DNA of 64,000 bases, taken from NCBI GenBank assembly GCA_963711035.1, contig CAVQCN010000005.1:124001-188000 (forward strand), given 5' to 3'. Below, one piece after another: positions 31,718 through 40,215 of the stretch (position 1 is its first letter; every line of letters begins with the position of its first letter). This DNA is from WHTK01 sp963711035. GTDB taxonomy: Bacteria > Chloroflexota > Dehalococcoidia > DSTF01 > WHTK01. The notes under the pieces are model-generated. The model worked only from the letters and a program-made list of their open reading frames with translations. It was not told the DNA's origin and made no database searches. A program made the position numbers and the translations under genes.

Positions 31718-33003
31718 ACGTCCTCCTGATCGGCGGCGGCGGCCGCGAGCACGCCATCGCCTGGAAGTTGCGCCAGTCGCCGCTGCTCACCGACCTGCAC
31801 GTCGCGCCCGGTAACGCCGGCACCGACGCGCTCGGCCACAACCTCGACCTGTCGATGCCGAAGACAGGCGCACCGCAGGCGGAGATCGACGCCTTCCTCG
31901 AGCGCGTCGTCAAGACGGCGCGCGAGCTGCGCATCGACCTCGTCTTCGTGGCGCCGGACGACCCGCTGAGCTGGGGCCTGGTCGACCACCTTGATGCTGC
32001 GGGCATCGCTGCCTTCGGCCCTACGAAGGCGGCAGACGCCCTGGAGGCATCGAAGGCGTGGGCGAAGGAGTTCATGGCACGACACGGCGTCCCGCATCCG
32101 GGCAGCGTCACGTTCGACGACGCGGCGCAGGCGCGCGCCTACATAGAGGCCTCGGACCGGCAGCTCGTCGTAAAGGCGGACGGGCTGGCGGCGGGCAAGG
32201 GCGCTATCGTCACGAGCACGACACAAGAAGCGCTCGACGCAGTCGAAGAGCTCATGACGCGCCGCATCGCCGGTAGCGCCGGCAGCCGCGTCGTCATCGA
32301 GGACCGCATCAGCGGCCGGGAAGTCTCGCCGCACGCCTTCTGCGACGGCAAGACGGTTGCGCGGATGCCGCTCTCCTGCGACCACAAAGCGGTATTCGAC
32401 GGCGGCGAGGGCCCCAACACGGGCGGCATGGGCGTCTACAGCCCGCCCTGGTGGACCGCGCCCGATGCGGCCGACGAGGCATTCAGCCGCATCGTTGTGC
32501 CGACCATCGAGGGCATGCAGGCGGAGGGCACGCCCTTCAAAGGCATCCTCTACCCCAACCTGATGGCGACCGAGACCGGCTTGCAGGTACTGGAGTACAA
32601 CGCCCGCTTCGGCGACCCGGAGACGCAGGCGCTGCTGCCGCGTCTGAAGTCGGACCTGCTGCAAATCTGCGTGGCCTGCGTCGAGGGACGGCTCGCCGAG
32701 GTGCCGGTCGAATGGGAGGATCACGCCTCGGTCTGCGTCGTGCTGGCCTCGGGCGGCTATCCTAACGCCTACCCCACCGGCCTGCCGATCGGCGGCATCG
32801 AAGACGTCGACGCGGACGTGCAGGTGTTCCACGCCGGCACGCGGCGCATCGACCGCGGGCTGGTGACCGCGGGCGGGCGCGTGCTCAGCGTGGTCGCGAC
32901 GGCGCCCACGCTGGCGGAAGCGCGCGACAAGGTGTACGCCAACGTCGAGCGCATCCACTTCGAGGGCGTGCACTATCGGCGGGATATTGCCCTGCAGGCT
33001 TAG
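31714..33003 (+). CDS. purD: Phosphoribosylamine-glycine ligase
   Basis: 429 residues, usual length. ATP-grasp enzyme making GAR in purine synthesis. MNVLLIGGGGREHAIAWKL opens the N domain; ATP-grasp features include FMARHGVPHPGSVTF, LVVKADGLAAGKGAIV, RVVIEDRISGREVS, GPNTGGMGVYSPP and VLEYNARFGDPETQALLPRL. The ATG overlaps the toxin stop, so translation is coupled to the toxin gene. Confidence 0.95.
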   Translation: MNVLLIGGGGREHAIAWKLRQSPLLTDLHVAPGNAGTDALGHNLDLSMPKTGAPQAEIDAFLERVVKTARELRIDLVFVAPDDPLSWGLVDHLDAAGIAAFGPTKAADALEASKAWAKEFMARHGVPHPGSVTFDDAAQARAYIEASDRQLVVKADGLAAGKGAIVTSTTQEALDAVEELMTRRIAGSAGSRVVIEDRISGREVSPHAFCDGKTVARMPLSCDHKAVFDGGEGPNTGGMGVYSPPWWTAPDAADEAFSRIVVPTIEGMQAEGTPFKGILYPNLMATETGLQVLEYNARFGDPETQALLPRLKSDLLQICVACVEGRLAEVPVEWEDHASVCVVLASGGYPNAYPTGLPIGGIEDVDADVQVFHAGTRRIDRGLVTAGGRVLSVVATAPTLAEARDKVYANVERIHFEGVHYRRDIALQA

Positions 33004-33016
33004 AATCGACGCTGCG

Positions 33017-33379
33017 ATGAGCCTGGGACCGGAAGTCGCCGAACAGCAGTACTGCTATCTCACGACGAAGGGGCGCCGCACGGGTAACCCTCATACGATC
33101 GAAATCTGGTTCGGTCTGGTCGGCGACGTGCTGTACATGCTGGCCGGCAACGGCGAAGCATCCGACTGGGTGCGGAACCTGCGCGCCGAGCCGCAGGTGC
33201 AGGTGCGCCTCGACGGCCGCACCTACATGGCCACCGCCCGCGTCGTCACGGATGCAGTCGAGGACCAGACGGCGCGCCGGCTGCTGGTCGAGAAGTACCG
33301 CGGCGGCAGCGAAGGCGATCTGAGCGGCTGGGGCAAGACGGCCCTGCCGGTGGCAGTTGATCTGGCGCTCGAAGGCTGA
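33017..33379 (+). CDS. DUF385 / deazaflavin-dependent nitroreductase-like protein
   Basis: 120 residues from ATG 33017, 13 bases after purD; the earlier in-frame ATG at 32987 is inside purD. Split beta-barrel of the F420-dependent nitroreductase (Ddn) family: LTTKGRRTGNPHTIEIWFGLVGDVLYMLAGNGEASDWVRNLRAEPQVQV is the family signature. C-terminus GWGKTALPVAVDL. Together with the LLM oxidoreductase at 35931 it hints at F420 use, but FMN cannot be excluded. Confidence 0.82.
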   Translation: MSLGPEVAEQQYCYLTTKGRRTGNPHTIEIWFGLVGDVLYMLAGNGEASDWVRNLRAEPQVQVRLDGRTYMATARVVTDAVEDQTARRLLVEKYRGGSEGDLSGWGKTALPVAVDLALEG

Positions 33380-33384
33380 AATGA

Positions 33385-33414
33385 TTGACAGCCAGATTCG
33401 ATAATCTCTACACT
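33385..33414 (+). promoter_or_regulatory. Ribosomal protein operon promoter (rplU-rpmA-rpmE)
   Basis: Consensus -35 TTGACA (33385-33390), 18-base spacer, -10 TACACT (33409-33414). The predicted start near 33421 lies about 20 bases before the rplU GTG, with AAGGAG in the leader. Confidence 0.65.
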
Positions 33415-33439
33415 ACCTAGGTTCCAAACGAAGGAGACT

Positions 33440-33979
33440 GTGATCGACGCTGTCATCCGCACCGGCGGAAAGCAATATCGTGTGCATGAGGGAAGTATCC
33501 TCAACGTAGCCACCATGGCCGCCGAGCCTGGTAGCAGCGTTGAACTACGCGACGTGCTGCTGGTCTCCGACGGCGGCAATGTCACCGTCGGCAGCCCCAG
33601 CGTTGCCGACGCCGTGGTCGTTGCCGAAGTCATCGAGCACGGCAAGGCCAAGAAGGTCGTCAACTTCAAGTTCAAAGCCAAGGTTCGCTACCGCCGCAAG
33701 CGCGGTCACCGCCAGGGCTACACTCAGCTCGCGGTCCGCGAGATCCGCGTCGGCGGTGCCAGCAGCGCTGCAACCGAGGCGGCCCCGACCCGGCGACGGC
33801 GACGCGCCGCCCAACCGGAGACTGCGGCTCCCGAAGCGGAAGCACCGGTCGCGGAGAACGAGATGCCCGTAGCGGAGGCAACGCCGGAAGCTGAGGCGAG
33901 TAGCGAAACGCCGGCGCCGCGCCGCCGGCGGCGCGCGGCAAGCGAGCCCAGCAACGAGACAAACGAGACACAGGAATAA
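33440..33979 (+). CDS. rplU: 50S ribosomal protein L21 with a long C-terminal tail
   Basis: The first 106 residues are a standard L21: IDAVIRTGGKQYRVHEG start, then VVNFKFKAKVRYRRKRGHRQGYTQLAVREI. The gene continues in frame for another 73 residues of Ala/Glu/Pro-rich low-complexity sequence with two Arg5-Ala2 clusters (TRRRRRAAQPE and PRRRRRAASEP), ending NETNETQE. Family members are normally about 103 residues. GTG start with AAGGAG upstream; rpmA begins three bases after the stop. The extension is presumably disordered and exposed at the L21 site near 23S domain II. Confidence 0.93.
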   Translation: MIDAVIRTGGKQYRVHEGSILNVATMAAEPGSSVELRDVLLVSDGGNVTVGSPSVADAVVVAEVIEHGKAKKVVNFKFKAKVRYRRKRGHRQGYTQLAVREIRVGGASSAATEAAPTRRRRRAAQPETAAPEAEAPVAENEMPVAEATPEAEASSETPAPRRRRRAASEPSNETNETQE

Positions 33980-33982
33980 GCG

Positions 33983-34249
33983 ATGGCACACAAGAAAGCT
34001 GGAAGCAGCACCAAGAACGGCCGCGATAGCAACGCGAAGCGCCTCGGCGTGAAGCGATACGACGGACAGGTCGTCCTGCCGGGCACGATCATCGTCCGCC
34101 AGCGCGGCACCCGCATCCACCCGGGAAACAACGTTGGCCTGGGACGCGACTACACGATCTTCGCCCTGATCGACGGGAAGGTGAAGTTCGAGCCTTATTC
34201 CAAGGGCCGCCGCAAGAAGGTCAGCGTCTACGCGGAGGCCATAGCCTAA
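33983..34249 (+). CDS. rpmA: 50S ribosomal protein L27
   Basis: 88 residues. AHKKAGSSTKNGRDSNAKRLGVKRYDGQ is the conserved N-terminus that reaches towards the peptidyl transferase centre; there is no Firmicutes-type leader to be cleaved. GTIIVRQRGTRIHPGNNVGLGRDYTIFA follows. Between rplU and rpmE. Confidence 0.96.
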   Translation: MAHKKAGSSTKNGRDSNAKRLGVKRYDGQVVLPGTIIVRQRGTRIHPGNNVGLGRDYTIFALIDGKVKFEPYSKGRRKKVSVYAEAIA

Positions 34250-34251
34250 CT

Positions 34252-34467
34252 ATGAAAGACAACATCCACCCTAACTACGTCGAAGCGACGATTGTCTGCT
34301 CCTGCGGAAACACGTGGAAGACGCGGTCGACACGCGAGAGCGTCCACCTGGACGTCTGCAGCCGCTGCCACCCCTACTTCACGGGCGAGCAGCGCATCGT
34401 CGACACCGCCGGCCGCGTCGAGCGCTTCCGCAAGCGCTACGAAAAGGCCGGGCAGCGTCGCTCCTGA
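34252..34467 (+). CDS. rpmE: 50S ribosomal protein L31, zinc-binding type
   Basis: 71 residues. MKDNIHPNYVEATIVCSCGNTW start and VCSRCHPYFTGEQRIVDTAGRVERF end; cysteines in CSCG and CSRC make the zinc-containing (C+) form. Two bases after rpmA. Ends the operon before a strong terminator. Confidence 0.95.
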   Translation: MKDNIHPNYVEATIVCSCGNTWKTRSTRESVHLDVCSRCHPYFTGEQRIVDTAGRVERFRKRYEKAGQRRS

Positions 34468-34485
34468 CCAGAGGAACCGCAAAGC

Positions 34486-34516
34486 AAAGAGGCCGGGCAA
34501 CATGCCTGGCCTCTTT
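34486..34516. terminator. Bidirectional rho-independent terminator
   Basis: 14-bp stem AAAGAGGCCGGGCA / TGCCTGGCCTCTTT (one G-T pair) with a 3-base loop and a following CGTTTTC. It serves the ribosomal protein operon and, read from the other strand, the convergent bioY gene. Confidence 0.85.
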
Positions 34517-34538
34517 CGTTTTCTCTCGATCCTCTACC

Positions 34539-35318
34539 TCAGGACTGATGCTCGTCTGATTTCTTGAAGCGCTGCACCAGGGCCCATGCGGCCGGCAGCG
34601 TCATGGCCGCGAGCAGCAACTTCATCAGGTCGCCGACGATGAACGGGTAGAGCCCGCCAACCAGCGTCTTGTCCAGCGTGCCGGAGCCGGCGATGAAGTC
34701 GCCGAGCGGCTTGCCGGCGCCGGGCGGCACCCAGTCGGTCGCGATGAGGTAGGCGAGCCACAGCAGGCCCGGCACGTAGATCGCGACGTTGCCGATCAAC
34801 ATGCCGACGTGCACCCAGGGCCCGCGGTCCCACTGCCGCTCCGACAGGTATCCCACGATGCCGGCGGCGATGATGAAGCCGACGATGTAGCCGCCACTCG
34901 TGACGTTCCAGAGGTAGTTCTCGTTGCCCATCCACGGCAGGATGAAGTGCACGTCCCAAGTGCCCGACGTCGCCGTGTTGGCCGGCGTGAAGACGGGCAG
35001 CAAGAACATGCCGACGAGCGCGTAAATCGCCAGCGAGCCCACGCCGCGCTTCCAGCCCAGCGCACCGCCTGTCACCAGGGCAGCGAAGGTCTGGCCCGTA
35101 ATCGGCACTTCGGTCCACGGCACGCGAATCGCGATCTGGGCGGACAGCGCCACGAAAGCGGCGAAGCCCACCATCAGCGCGAGGTCGCGGGCGAGTGAGG
35201 CGACGCGTCCTCCGCTCTCGATTCGGGGAAAGACAGCGTCCGCCAGTGTCAGCGGCTGTGCAGTCTGCAACGTTGGTCCTCCGGGTAGCCAGATTTCGTC
35301 CGGTCGATGCCCTATCAT
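34539..35318 (-). CDS. bioY: Biotin transporter BioY (ECF S component)
   Basis: 259 residues with about six membrane helices. PWTEVPITGQTFAALVTGGALGWKRGVGSLAIYALVGMFLLPVF is the BioY signature, followed by GGYIVGFIIAAGIVGYLSERQWDRG. BioY binds biotin in the membrane alone or with an EcfAT module; no ECF ATPase is nearby. The extra 45-residue N-terminal stretch may mean the true start is a later codon. Converges on rpmE across a shared terminator. Confidence 0.85.
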   Translation of the reverse strand: MIGHRPDEIWLPGGPTLQTAQPLTLADAVFPRIESGGRVASLARDLALMVGFAAFVALSAQIAIRVPWTEVPITGQTFAALVTGGALGWKRGVGSLAIYALVGMFLLPVFTPANTATSGTWDVHFILPWMGNENYLWNVTSGGYIVGFIIAAGIVGYLSERQWDRGPWVHVGMLIGNVAIYVPGLLWLAYLIATDWVPPGAGKPLGDFIAGSGTLDKTLVGGLYPFIVGDLMKLLLAAMTLPAAWALVQRFKKSDEHQS

Positions 35319-35352
35319 CGCCGACTTGCGACGTTAGTGTGAAGCTCTCCGC

Positions 35353-35811
35353 TCAGTCCTCGAGCAGGAGCGGCGCGACCATGCCATTCAGGTAATCGCT
35401 CTCTGGCGGCTCCCCCTGCACGACGTTGCTGATCAGCAGGTACTTGCCCGGCGTCATCTTCAGCTGCAGCGTTTGCGTCGTCCCGGCATCGAAGGGCTGT
35501 ATCTGGCCGACAATGTTCACGGCCTTCTCGTCGACCTTGCCGTCAGCCACCTGCAGGCCGTCAGGCGGCAGGTCGCTCTTGATGATCAGGAGCCCGTGCG
35601 GCATCGTGCCGGCGTTCGTCACGGTGAAGACGACCTCGCCCGGCTTTACGACCTCTTGAGAGGTTGCGATGCTCCACTCCTGCAGCGTCACGGCGACGTC
35701 GACAGGCTTCGCCTCACTTCCACCGCACGCCGTTGCTGCGAGCGCCGCGAATGTCACGAGCAACCAGCCGACCACCGCGATTCTCACCACGCCTGCCTCC
35801 TGCCGCATCAT
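35353..35811 (-). CDS. Cupredoxin-fold lipoprotein with degenerate copper site
   Basis: 152 residues. Signal peptide VVRIAVVGWLLVTFAALAATACGG with lipobox before Cys29. The mature part is cupredoxin-like: VAVTLQEWSIATSQEVVKPGEVVFTVTNAGTMPHGLLII supplies the first His ligand (MPHG), and TPGKYLLISNVV corresponds to the strand that normally reads YxLxCxxPGH. Here Ser replaces the Cys and the second His is missing, although a Met follows in YLNGM. Copper binding is therefore doubtful. Probably an outer-surface lipoprotein. Confidence 0.6.
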   Translation of the reverse strand: MMRQEAGVVRIAVVGWLLVTFAALAATACGGSEAKPVDVAVTLQEWSIATSQEVVKPGEVVFTVTNAGTMPHGLLIIKSDLPPDGLQVADGKVDEKAVNIVGQIQPFDAGTTQTLQLKMTPGKYLLISNVVQGEPPESDYLNGMVAPLLLED

Positions 35812-35930
35812 CCTACAGGCTGGCCCAGCGAGTTCACCAATAGCGTCGCGTAAGCCAGCACATCAGCTAGACTGAGGGGCGATTTGGGCAGCACGGCGGC
35901 GCCCCGCCTGACGCACGAAAGGAGCATTCC

Positions 35931-36827
35931 GTGGCCAAGGTCGAACTGGGCATCCACACCGGCCAGCAGGACATCGATCTGGAGGGACTCTGCAACCTGT
36001 GGCGCACCTGCGACGCGGGCGGCTTCGACCTGATCACGGTCTGGGACCACTTCTACGAGTCGCCCTACCGCGACGGCAACGGCCCGGTGTTCGAGGCGAT
36101 CCCCGCGCTGACCCTGCTCGCGACTGTGACCGAGCGCGCGCGCGTCGGCTGCCTCGTGTTCTGCATGGCCTATCGCAACCCGGCCCTGCTGGCGAAGTCG
36201 CTCACGACGATCGACCACGTCAGCGGCGGGCGTCTCACCATCGGGCTCGGCGCCGGCTGGCACCGCCCGGAGCACGCCGGCTTCGGCTACAGCTATCCGG
36301 CCGTCAAGGAGCGCCTCGACCGCCTCTCCGAAGGCACCCGCATCATCCGCATGATGCTCACACAGGAACGCAGCACCTTCGAGGGCCGCTACTACGGCAT
36401 CGACAACGTCGCCAACCTCCCGCAGCCGGTGCAGGCGCGCGTGCCGATCATCCTCGGCGGCGCCGGCGAGGAGCGCAGTCTGCGCATGGCGGCCGCTCGC
36501 GCCGACGGCTCCAACCAGACCTACATGTCCTCCGAAACCTACCGCCACAAGAACGAAGTGCTGGACCAGTGGTGCGAGCACTACCAGCGCGACCCGAAGA
36601 CGCTGGAGCGCAGCGTCAACCTTCACTTCCAGATGACCTCGACGGGCAACCCGGACCAGCAGCCGGAGCAGGGCGGCGGCCTCTGGGGCAGCCCTCAGCA
36701 CGTCATAGACATGATCGGCGAGTATGTCGACGCGGGCGCCCAGCGGGTCAGCATCGCCGTGCGCCCGCCGGTCGACATGGACGCGCTGCAGTCGTACATC
36801 GAAGACGTCATGCCGGCTTTTCGGTAA
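35931..36827 (+). CDS. LLM-class (luciferase-like) F420/FMN-dependent oxidoreductase
   Basis: 298 residues, GTG start at 35931 behind AAAGGAG. TIM-barrel luciferase-like protein: GGFDLITVWDHFYE, TERARVGCLVFCMAYRNPALLAKSLTTIDHVSGGRLTIGLGAGWHRPEHAGFG and VPIILGGAGEERSLRMAAARADG are diagnostic of the F420-dependent group. Substrate unknown. Not obviously in an operon: an SRPBCC gene follows 113 bases later. Confidence 0.85.
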   Translation: MAKVELGIHTGQQDIDLEGLCNLWRTCDAGGFDLITVWDHFYESPYRDGNGPVFEAIPALTLLATVTERARVGCLVFCMAYRNPALLAKSLTTIDHVSGGRLTIGLGAGWHRPEHAGFGYSYPAVKERLDRLSEGTRIIRMMLTQERSTFEGRYYGIDNVANLPQPVQARVPIILGGAGEERSLRMAAARADGSNQTYMSSETYRHKNEVLDQWCEHYQRDPKTLERSVNLHFQMTSTGNPDQQPEQGGGLWGSPQHVIDMIGEYVDAGAQRVSIAVRPPVDMDALQSYIEDVMPAFR

Positions 36828-36940
36828 GCCATTGGCATGGCAGCAAACTGCGCGGATCTTCGTAGAAATCGATCGGTTTTGGAAGACCGGCCGCGACAGC
36901 CACCAATTAAGCCGACAGGCTAGCAAAGGGCTGACGGTCC

Positions 36941-37384
36941 TTGTCGAGCATCCGTCTGAGCACCATGATCCAGGCCGGCCGCGACCGGGTCTGGCGGGCG
37001 CTCTGTGACCCTTCGGAGGTGGTGCAGTGGGACAGCAGCGTGATGCAGGGCCTGGACATCCCGTCGGACTACCCGCGCCCCGGCCAGCAGGTCAGCTGGC
37101 GCTGCCGCCGGGGTATCTTCCGCTTACTGCACGACCGGCCCCTGGAGGTGGTTACTTCGACCCGCCTTCGCTCGGCCTTAAGCCTTGGATTCGTCCACTA
37201 CGACGAGACATATTCCCTGGAAGGGAACGAGAACCAGACGACGCTGCGCGCTGACGTCCAGGTCTACGTTGCCCTGCCCCTGGTCGGCAGCCTGATCGAC
37301 CGCCTGCGCGCCCGCGAAGACGCCCGTCAGTCCTTTGAAGCGTCGCTCGCCGCGCTGAAGCGCCACTGCGAAGAGAAGCCGTAG
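36941..37384 (+). CDS. SRPBCC (START/Bet v1-like) family protein
   Basis: 147 residues from TTG 36941. This start keeps the first beta strand SSIRLSTMIQAGRDRVWRALCDPSEVVQWD; starting at ATG 36965 would cut it. The remaining strands (QVSWRCRRGIFRLLHDRPLEVV, SLEGNENQTTLRADVQVYVALPLVG) and the long C-terminal helix RAREDARQSFEASLAALKRHCEEK fit the ligand-binding helix-grip fold. Ligand unknown. Confidence 0.7.
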   Translation: MSSIRLSTMIQAGRDRVWRALCDPSEVVQWDSSVMQGLDIPSDYPRPGQQVSWRCRRGIFRLLHDRPLEVVTSTRLRSALSLGFVHYDETYSLEGNENQTTLRADVQVYVALPLVGSLIDRLRAREDARQSFEASLAALKRHCEEKP

Positions 37385-37454
37385 GCTGGCTCCGACCAAT
37401 CGCTTCGAACCCCAGGTCGAGATGCGCTAGGCTAGGCCTCGAATGGAGCGAAGC

Positions 37455-39380
37455 ATGACCACACCTGAAGTAGCGCCCTACGGCTCCTGGAAGTCGCCTC
37501 TCACCTCCGAGCTGATCGTGGCGGGCAGCATCCGCCTCGGCATGGTGGCACTGGACGGCGACGACATCTACTGGAACGAGGGCCGGCCCGCCGAGCGCGG
37601 CCGCCAGGTCATCGTGCGGCAGCGGCCGGACGGCTCGCGAGAGGACGTAAACCCGGCGCCGCTCAACGCCCGCACGCGCGTCCACGAATACGGCGGCGGC
37701 GAATACGTGGTGCACGACGGTACCGTCTACTTCGCCAACTTCGCCGACCAGCAGCTCTACAAGGCCGAGCGAGGAAAGGAGCCGCGACCTCTCACGCACG
37801 CCGGGGGCCATCGCTACGCCGACGGCGTGGTCGACGCGGCCCGCAACCGCCTGATCTGCGTCCTCGAGGACCACAGCAGCGAGGGCGAGGCGAAGAACGG
37901 CATCGTCGCGGTAGACCTCGACTCGGGCGATGAGACGCTGCTCGCCAGCGGCAACGACTTCTACTCGAACCCACGTCTCAGCCCCGACAGCGCGACGCTG
38001 GCCTGGCTGGCCTGGAACCACCCGAACATGCCCTGGGACGGCTGCGAGCTGCACGTCGCAGGCCTCGATGCGCAAGGGCTGCCGGGCGCGTCGCAGGTCA
38101 TTGCCGGCGGACCGACCGAGGCGCTGTTCCAGCCGCAGTGGTCGCCGGACGGCGTGCTCTACTTCGTCTCGGACCGCAGCGGCTGGTGGAACCTGTACCG
38201 CTGGCGCGACGGAGAGACCGAAGCCCTCGCGCCGATGGAGGCGGAGTTCGGCGTGCCGCAATGGGTCTTCGGGCTCTCGACTTACGGTTTCGCTTCGACG
38301 GAGCGCATCATCTGCGCCTACAACCGTCGCGGCACCTGGAGCATGGCCTCGATCGACACGCGTAACGGCCGGCTGACGCCCATCGACACGCCCTTCACCG
38401 ACGTCGGTGGCCTGCACGTGACGCCGGCCCGGGTCGTGTTCGGCGCCGGTTCGCCGTCGCGCGGCGGCGCCATCGTCTCGCTCGACCTGACCAGCGGCGC
38501 CATCGAGACGATCCGCCGCGCCAGCGAGCTCGAAATCGATCCGGGCTACATCTCCTCGCCCGAGACGATCGAATTCCCAACCGAGGGCGGCCTCACCGCT
38601 TTCGGCTTCTTCTATCCGCCTCAGAACGATGACTACGTGGCGCCCGCCGGCGAACTGCCGCCTTTGCTCGTCATGAGCCACGGCGGCCCGACCAGCGCCA
38701 CCAGCGCGGTCCTCTCGTCGCGGGTGCAGTACTGGACCAGCCGCGGCATCGCCGTGCTCGACGTGAACTACGGCGGCAGCACCGGCTACGGCCGCCCCTA
38801 CCGCCAGCGCCTCAACGGCGCCTGGGGCGTGGTCGACGTGGACGACTGCGCCAACGGCGCGCGCTACCTCGTCGAGCAGGGCCGCGTCGATGGCAACCGG
38901 CTGTGCATCACGGGCGGCAGCGCCGGCGGCTACACGACGCTCTGCGCCCTGACCTTCCGCGACACCTTCAAGGCCGGCGCCAGCCACTTCGGCATCGGCG
39001 ACCTCGAGCGTCTCGCGCTGGACACGCACAAGTTCGAGTCGCGCTATCTCGACAGCCTGATCGGCCCGTATCCGGAGCGGCGCGATCTTTATGTCGAGCG
39101 ATCCCCGATTCATCACGTCGAAGGCCTGAATTGCCCAGCCGTCTTCTTCCAGGGGCTCGAGGACGAGGTCGTCCCGCCGAACCAGGCGGAGACGATGGTC
39201 GAGGCGCTGCGTGTTAAGGGCGTGCCGGTCGCCTATCTGCCGTTCGCGGGCGAGCAGCACGGCTTTCGCCAGGCCGAGAACATCAAGCGCTCCCTCGACG
39301 GCGAGCTCTACTTCTACAGCCGCGTCTTCGGTTTCGAGCTCGCCGATCCGGTGGACCCGCTGCAGATCGATAATCTGTGA
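37455..39380 (+). CDS. S9 family serine peptidase (dipeptidyl aminopeptidase/acylaminoacyl peptidase type)
   Basis: 641 residues. ATG 37455 has GGAG seven bases upstream; ATG 37443 is four codons earlier. Residues 1-375 form a beta-propeller (WSPDGVLYFVSDRSGWWNLYR). The C-terminal alpha/beta hydrolase has oxyanion region VMSHGGPTSATS, DVNYGGSTGYGRPYR, nucleophile Ser in ITGGSAGGYTTL, Asp in GLEDEVVPP and His in GEQHGFR, so the triad is complete. No signal peptide, thus cytoplasmic. Cleaves short peptides. Confidence 0.9.
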   Translation: MTTPEVAPYGSWKSPLTSELIVAGSIRLGMVALDGDDIYWNEGRPAERGRQVIVRQRPDGSREDVNPAPLNARTRVHEYGGGEYVVHDGTVYFANFADQQLYKAERGKEPRPLTHAGGHRYADGVVDAARNRLICVLEDHSSEGEAKNGIVAVDLDSGDETLLASGNDFYSNPRLSPDSATLAWLAWNHPNMPWDGCELHVAGLDAQGLPGASQVIAGGPTEALFQPQWSPDGVLYFVSDRSGWWNLYRWRDGETEALAPMEAEFGVPQWVFGLSTYGFASTERIICAYNRRGTWSMASIDTRNGRLTPIDTPFTDVGGLHVTPARVVFGAGSPSRGGAIVSLDLTSGAIETIRRASELEIDPGYISSPETIEFPTEGGLTAFGFFYPPQNDDYVAPAGELPPLLVMSHGGPTSATSAVLSSRVQYWTSRGIAVLDVNYGGSTGYGRPYRQRLNGAWGVVDVDDCANGARYLVEQGRVDGNRLCITGGSAGGYTTLCALTFRDTFKAGASHFGIGDLERLALDTHKFESRYLDSLIGPYPERRDLYVERSPIHHVEGLNCPAVFFQGLEDEVVPPNQAETMVEALRVKGVPVAYLPFAGEQHGFRQAENIKRSLDGELYFYSRVFGFELADPVDPLQIDNL

Positions 39381-39626
39381 CAACAGGGCGACGAACCTAC
39401 GAAGCTGGTACTCTCTTGCGGCGGAGAGACACAGGCAGGGGCTAGCGGGGGCGAAGCCCATGCGCGGTGGGCCTGGGAGGTGTCCTCCCAGTTCTTCTCT
39501 TAGCGGGCGGGGGCGAAGCAGCGTGCAGCGATGCGGAGCGTGCGTGGCAACCGCGAAGAGACGCCAACTGGTCAGCCATGGCCAGATTCTTCACTGCGTT
39601 CAGAATGACAGCACGAAACGAGGAGA
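39381..39626. other. Intergenic region with dispersed repeats
   Basis: 246 bases holding repeat copy 2 (39433-39502), a second GCGGGGGCGAAGC motif (39504-39520) and a GATTCTTCACTGCGTTCAGA motif of a common dispersed type just before the nitroreductase ribosome binding site. No gene seen. Confidence 0.55.
39433..39502 (+). repeat. Dispersed intergenic repeat, copy 2
   Basis: Contains GGGGCTAGCGGGGGCGAAGC, CCATGCGCGG and GGTGTCCTCCCAGT in the same order as the minus strand of 22710-22801, without the extra nested segment found there. Confidence 0.55.
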
Positions 39627-39632
39627 ATGTCG

Positions 39633-40211
39633 ATGACAACCAACGAGACGACCCAGACCACCGACTTCGACGCCGCCGAGCGGCTGATGCTGCGCCAGCG
39701 GGCGAAGCGCCTCTTCGACGACCGCCCCGTCGACGACGCCATGATCGAGCGCGCCATCCGCGCGGCGACGTTCGCCCCCAACGGCGGCAACCGGCAGCCG
39801 TGGAGCTTCATCGTCATCCGCGACACTGAGACGAAGCGCAAGCTGGGCGTCATCTTTGACGAGCTCGGCAAGGAGCTGTACGGCGACCACGCGCCGGAGC
39901 GCACGCCCTGGGAGCAGGTGCCGGTCCTCGTTGCCATCTGCACCGAGGTCGGAGCCGGCGGCGGCGGCGCGTCCGTCTACCCGGCGGTGCAAAACCTGCT
40001 GCTCGCCGTGCAAGGCCAGGGCCTCGGTGGCGTGCTGACGACGCGCTGGAAGTCCCGCGAGGCGGAGGTGAAGCCGATGCTCGGACTGCCGGACTCGATG
40101 GAGGTACACGCCATCATTCCGGTCGGCTGGCCGTCGCGACGCTACGGCCGTGGCAACCGCAAGCCCGTCGCCGAGGTGACCTATCGGGAGCGCTTCGGGC
40201 AGGCCTGGTAG
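39633..40211 (+). CDS. Nitroreductase family protein
   Basis: 192 residues from ATG 39633, seven bases after GAGGAG; ATG 39627 is too close to that site. FMN-dependent nitroreductase fold: QRAKRLFDDRPVDDAMIERAIRAATFAPNGGNRQPWSFIVIRD is the N-terminal signature, and GGGGASVYPAVQNLLLAVQGQGLGGVLTT the FMN/dimer region. The C-terminus HAIIPVGWPSRRYGRGNRKPVAEVTYRERFG is typical. Probably reduces quinones or nitro compounds with NAD(P)H. Confidence 0.88.
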   Translation: MTTNETTQTTDFDAAERLMLRQRAKRLFDDRPVDDAMIERAIRAATFAPNGGNRQPWSFIVIRDTETKRKLGVIFDELGKELYGDHAPERTPWEQVPVLVAICTEVGAGGGGASVYPAVQNLLLAVQGQGLGGVLTTRWKSREAEVKPMLGLPDSMEVHAIIPVGWPSRRYGRGNRKPVAEVTYRERFGQAW

Positions 40212-40215
40212 CAGC

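Noticed and set aside
37152..39461. 769-codon minus-strand frame opposite the S9 peptidase
   Set aside because: Antisense shadow of high-GC coding DNA; the plus strand has a complete catalytic triad.
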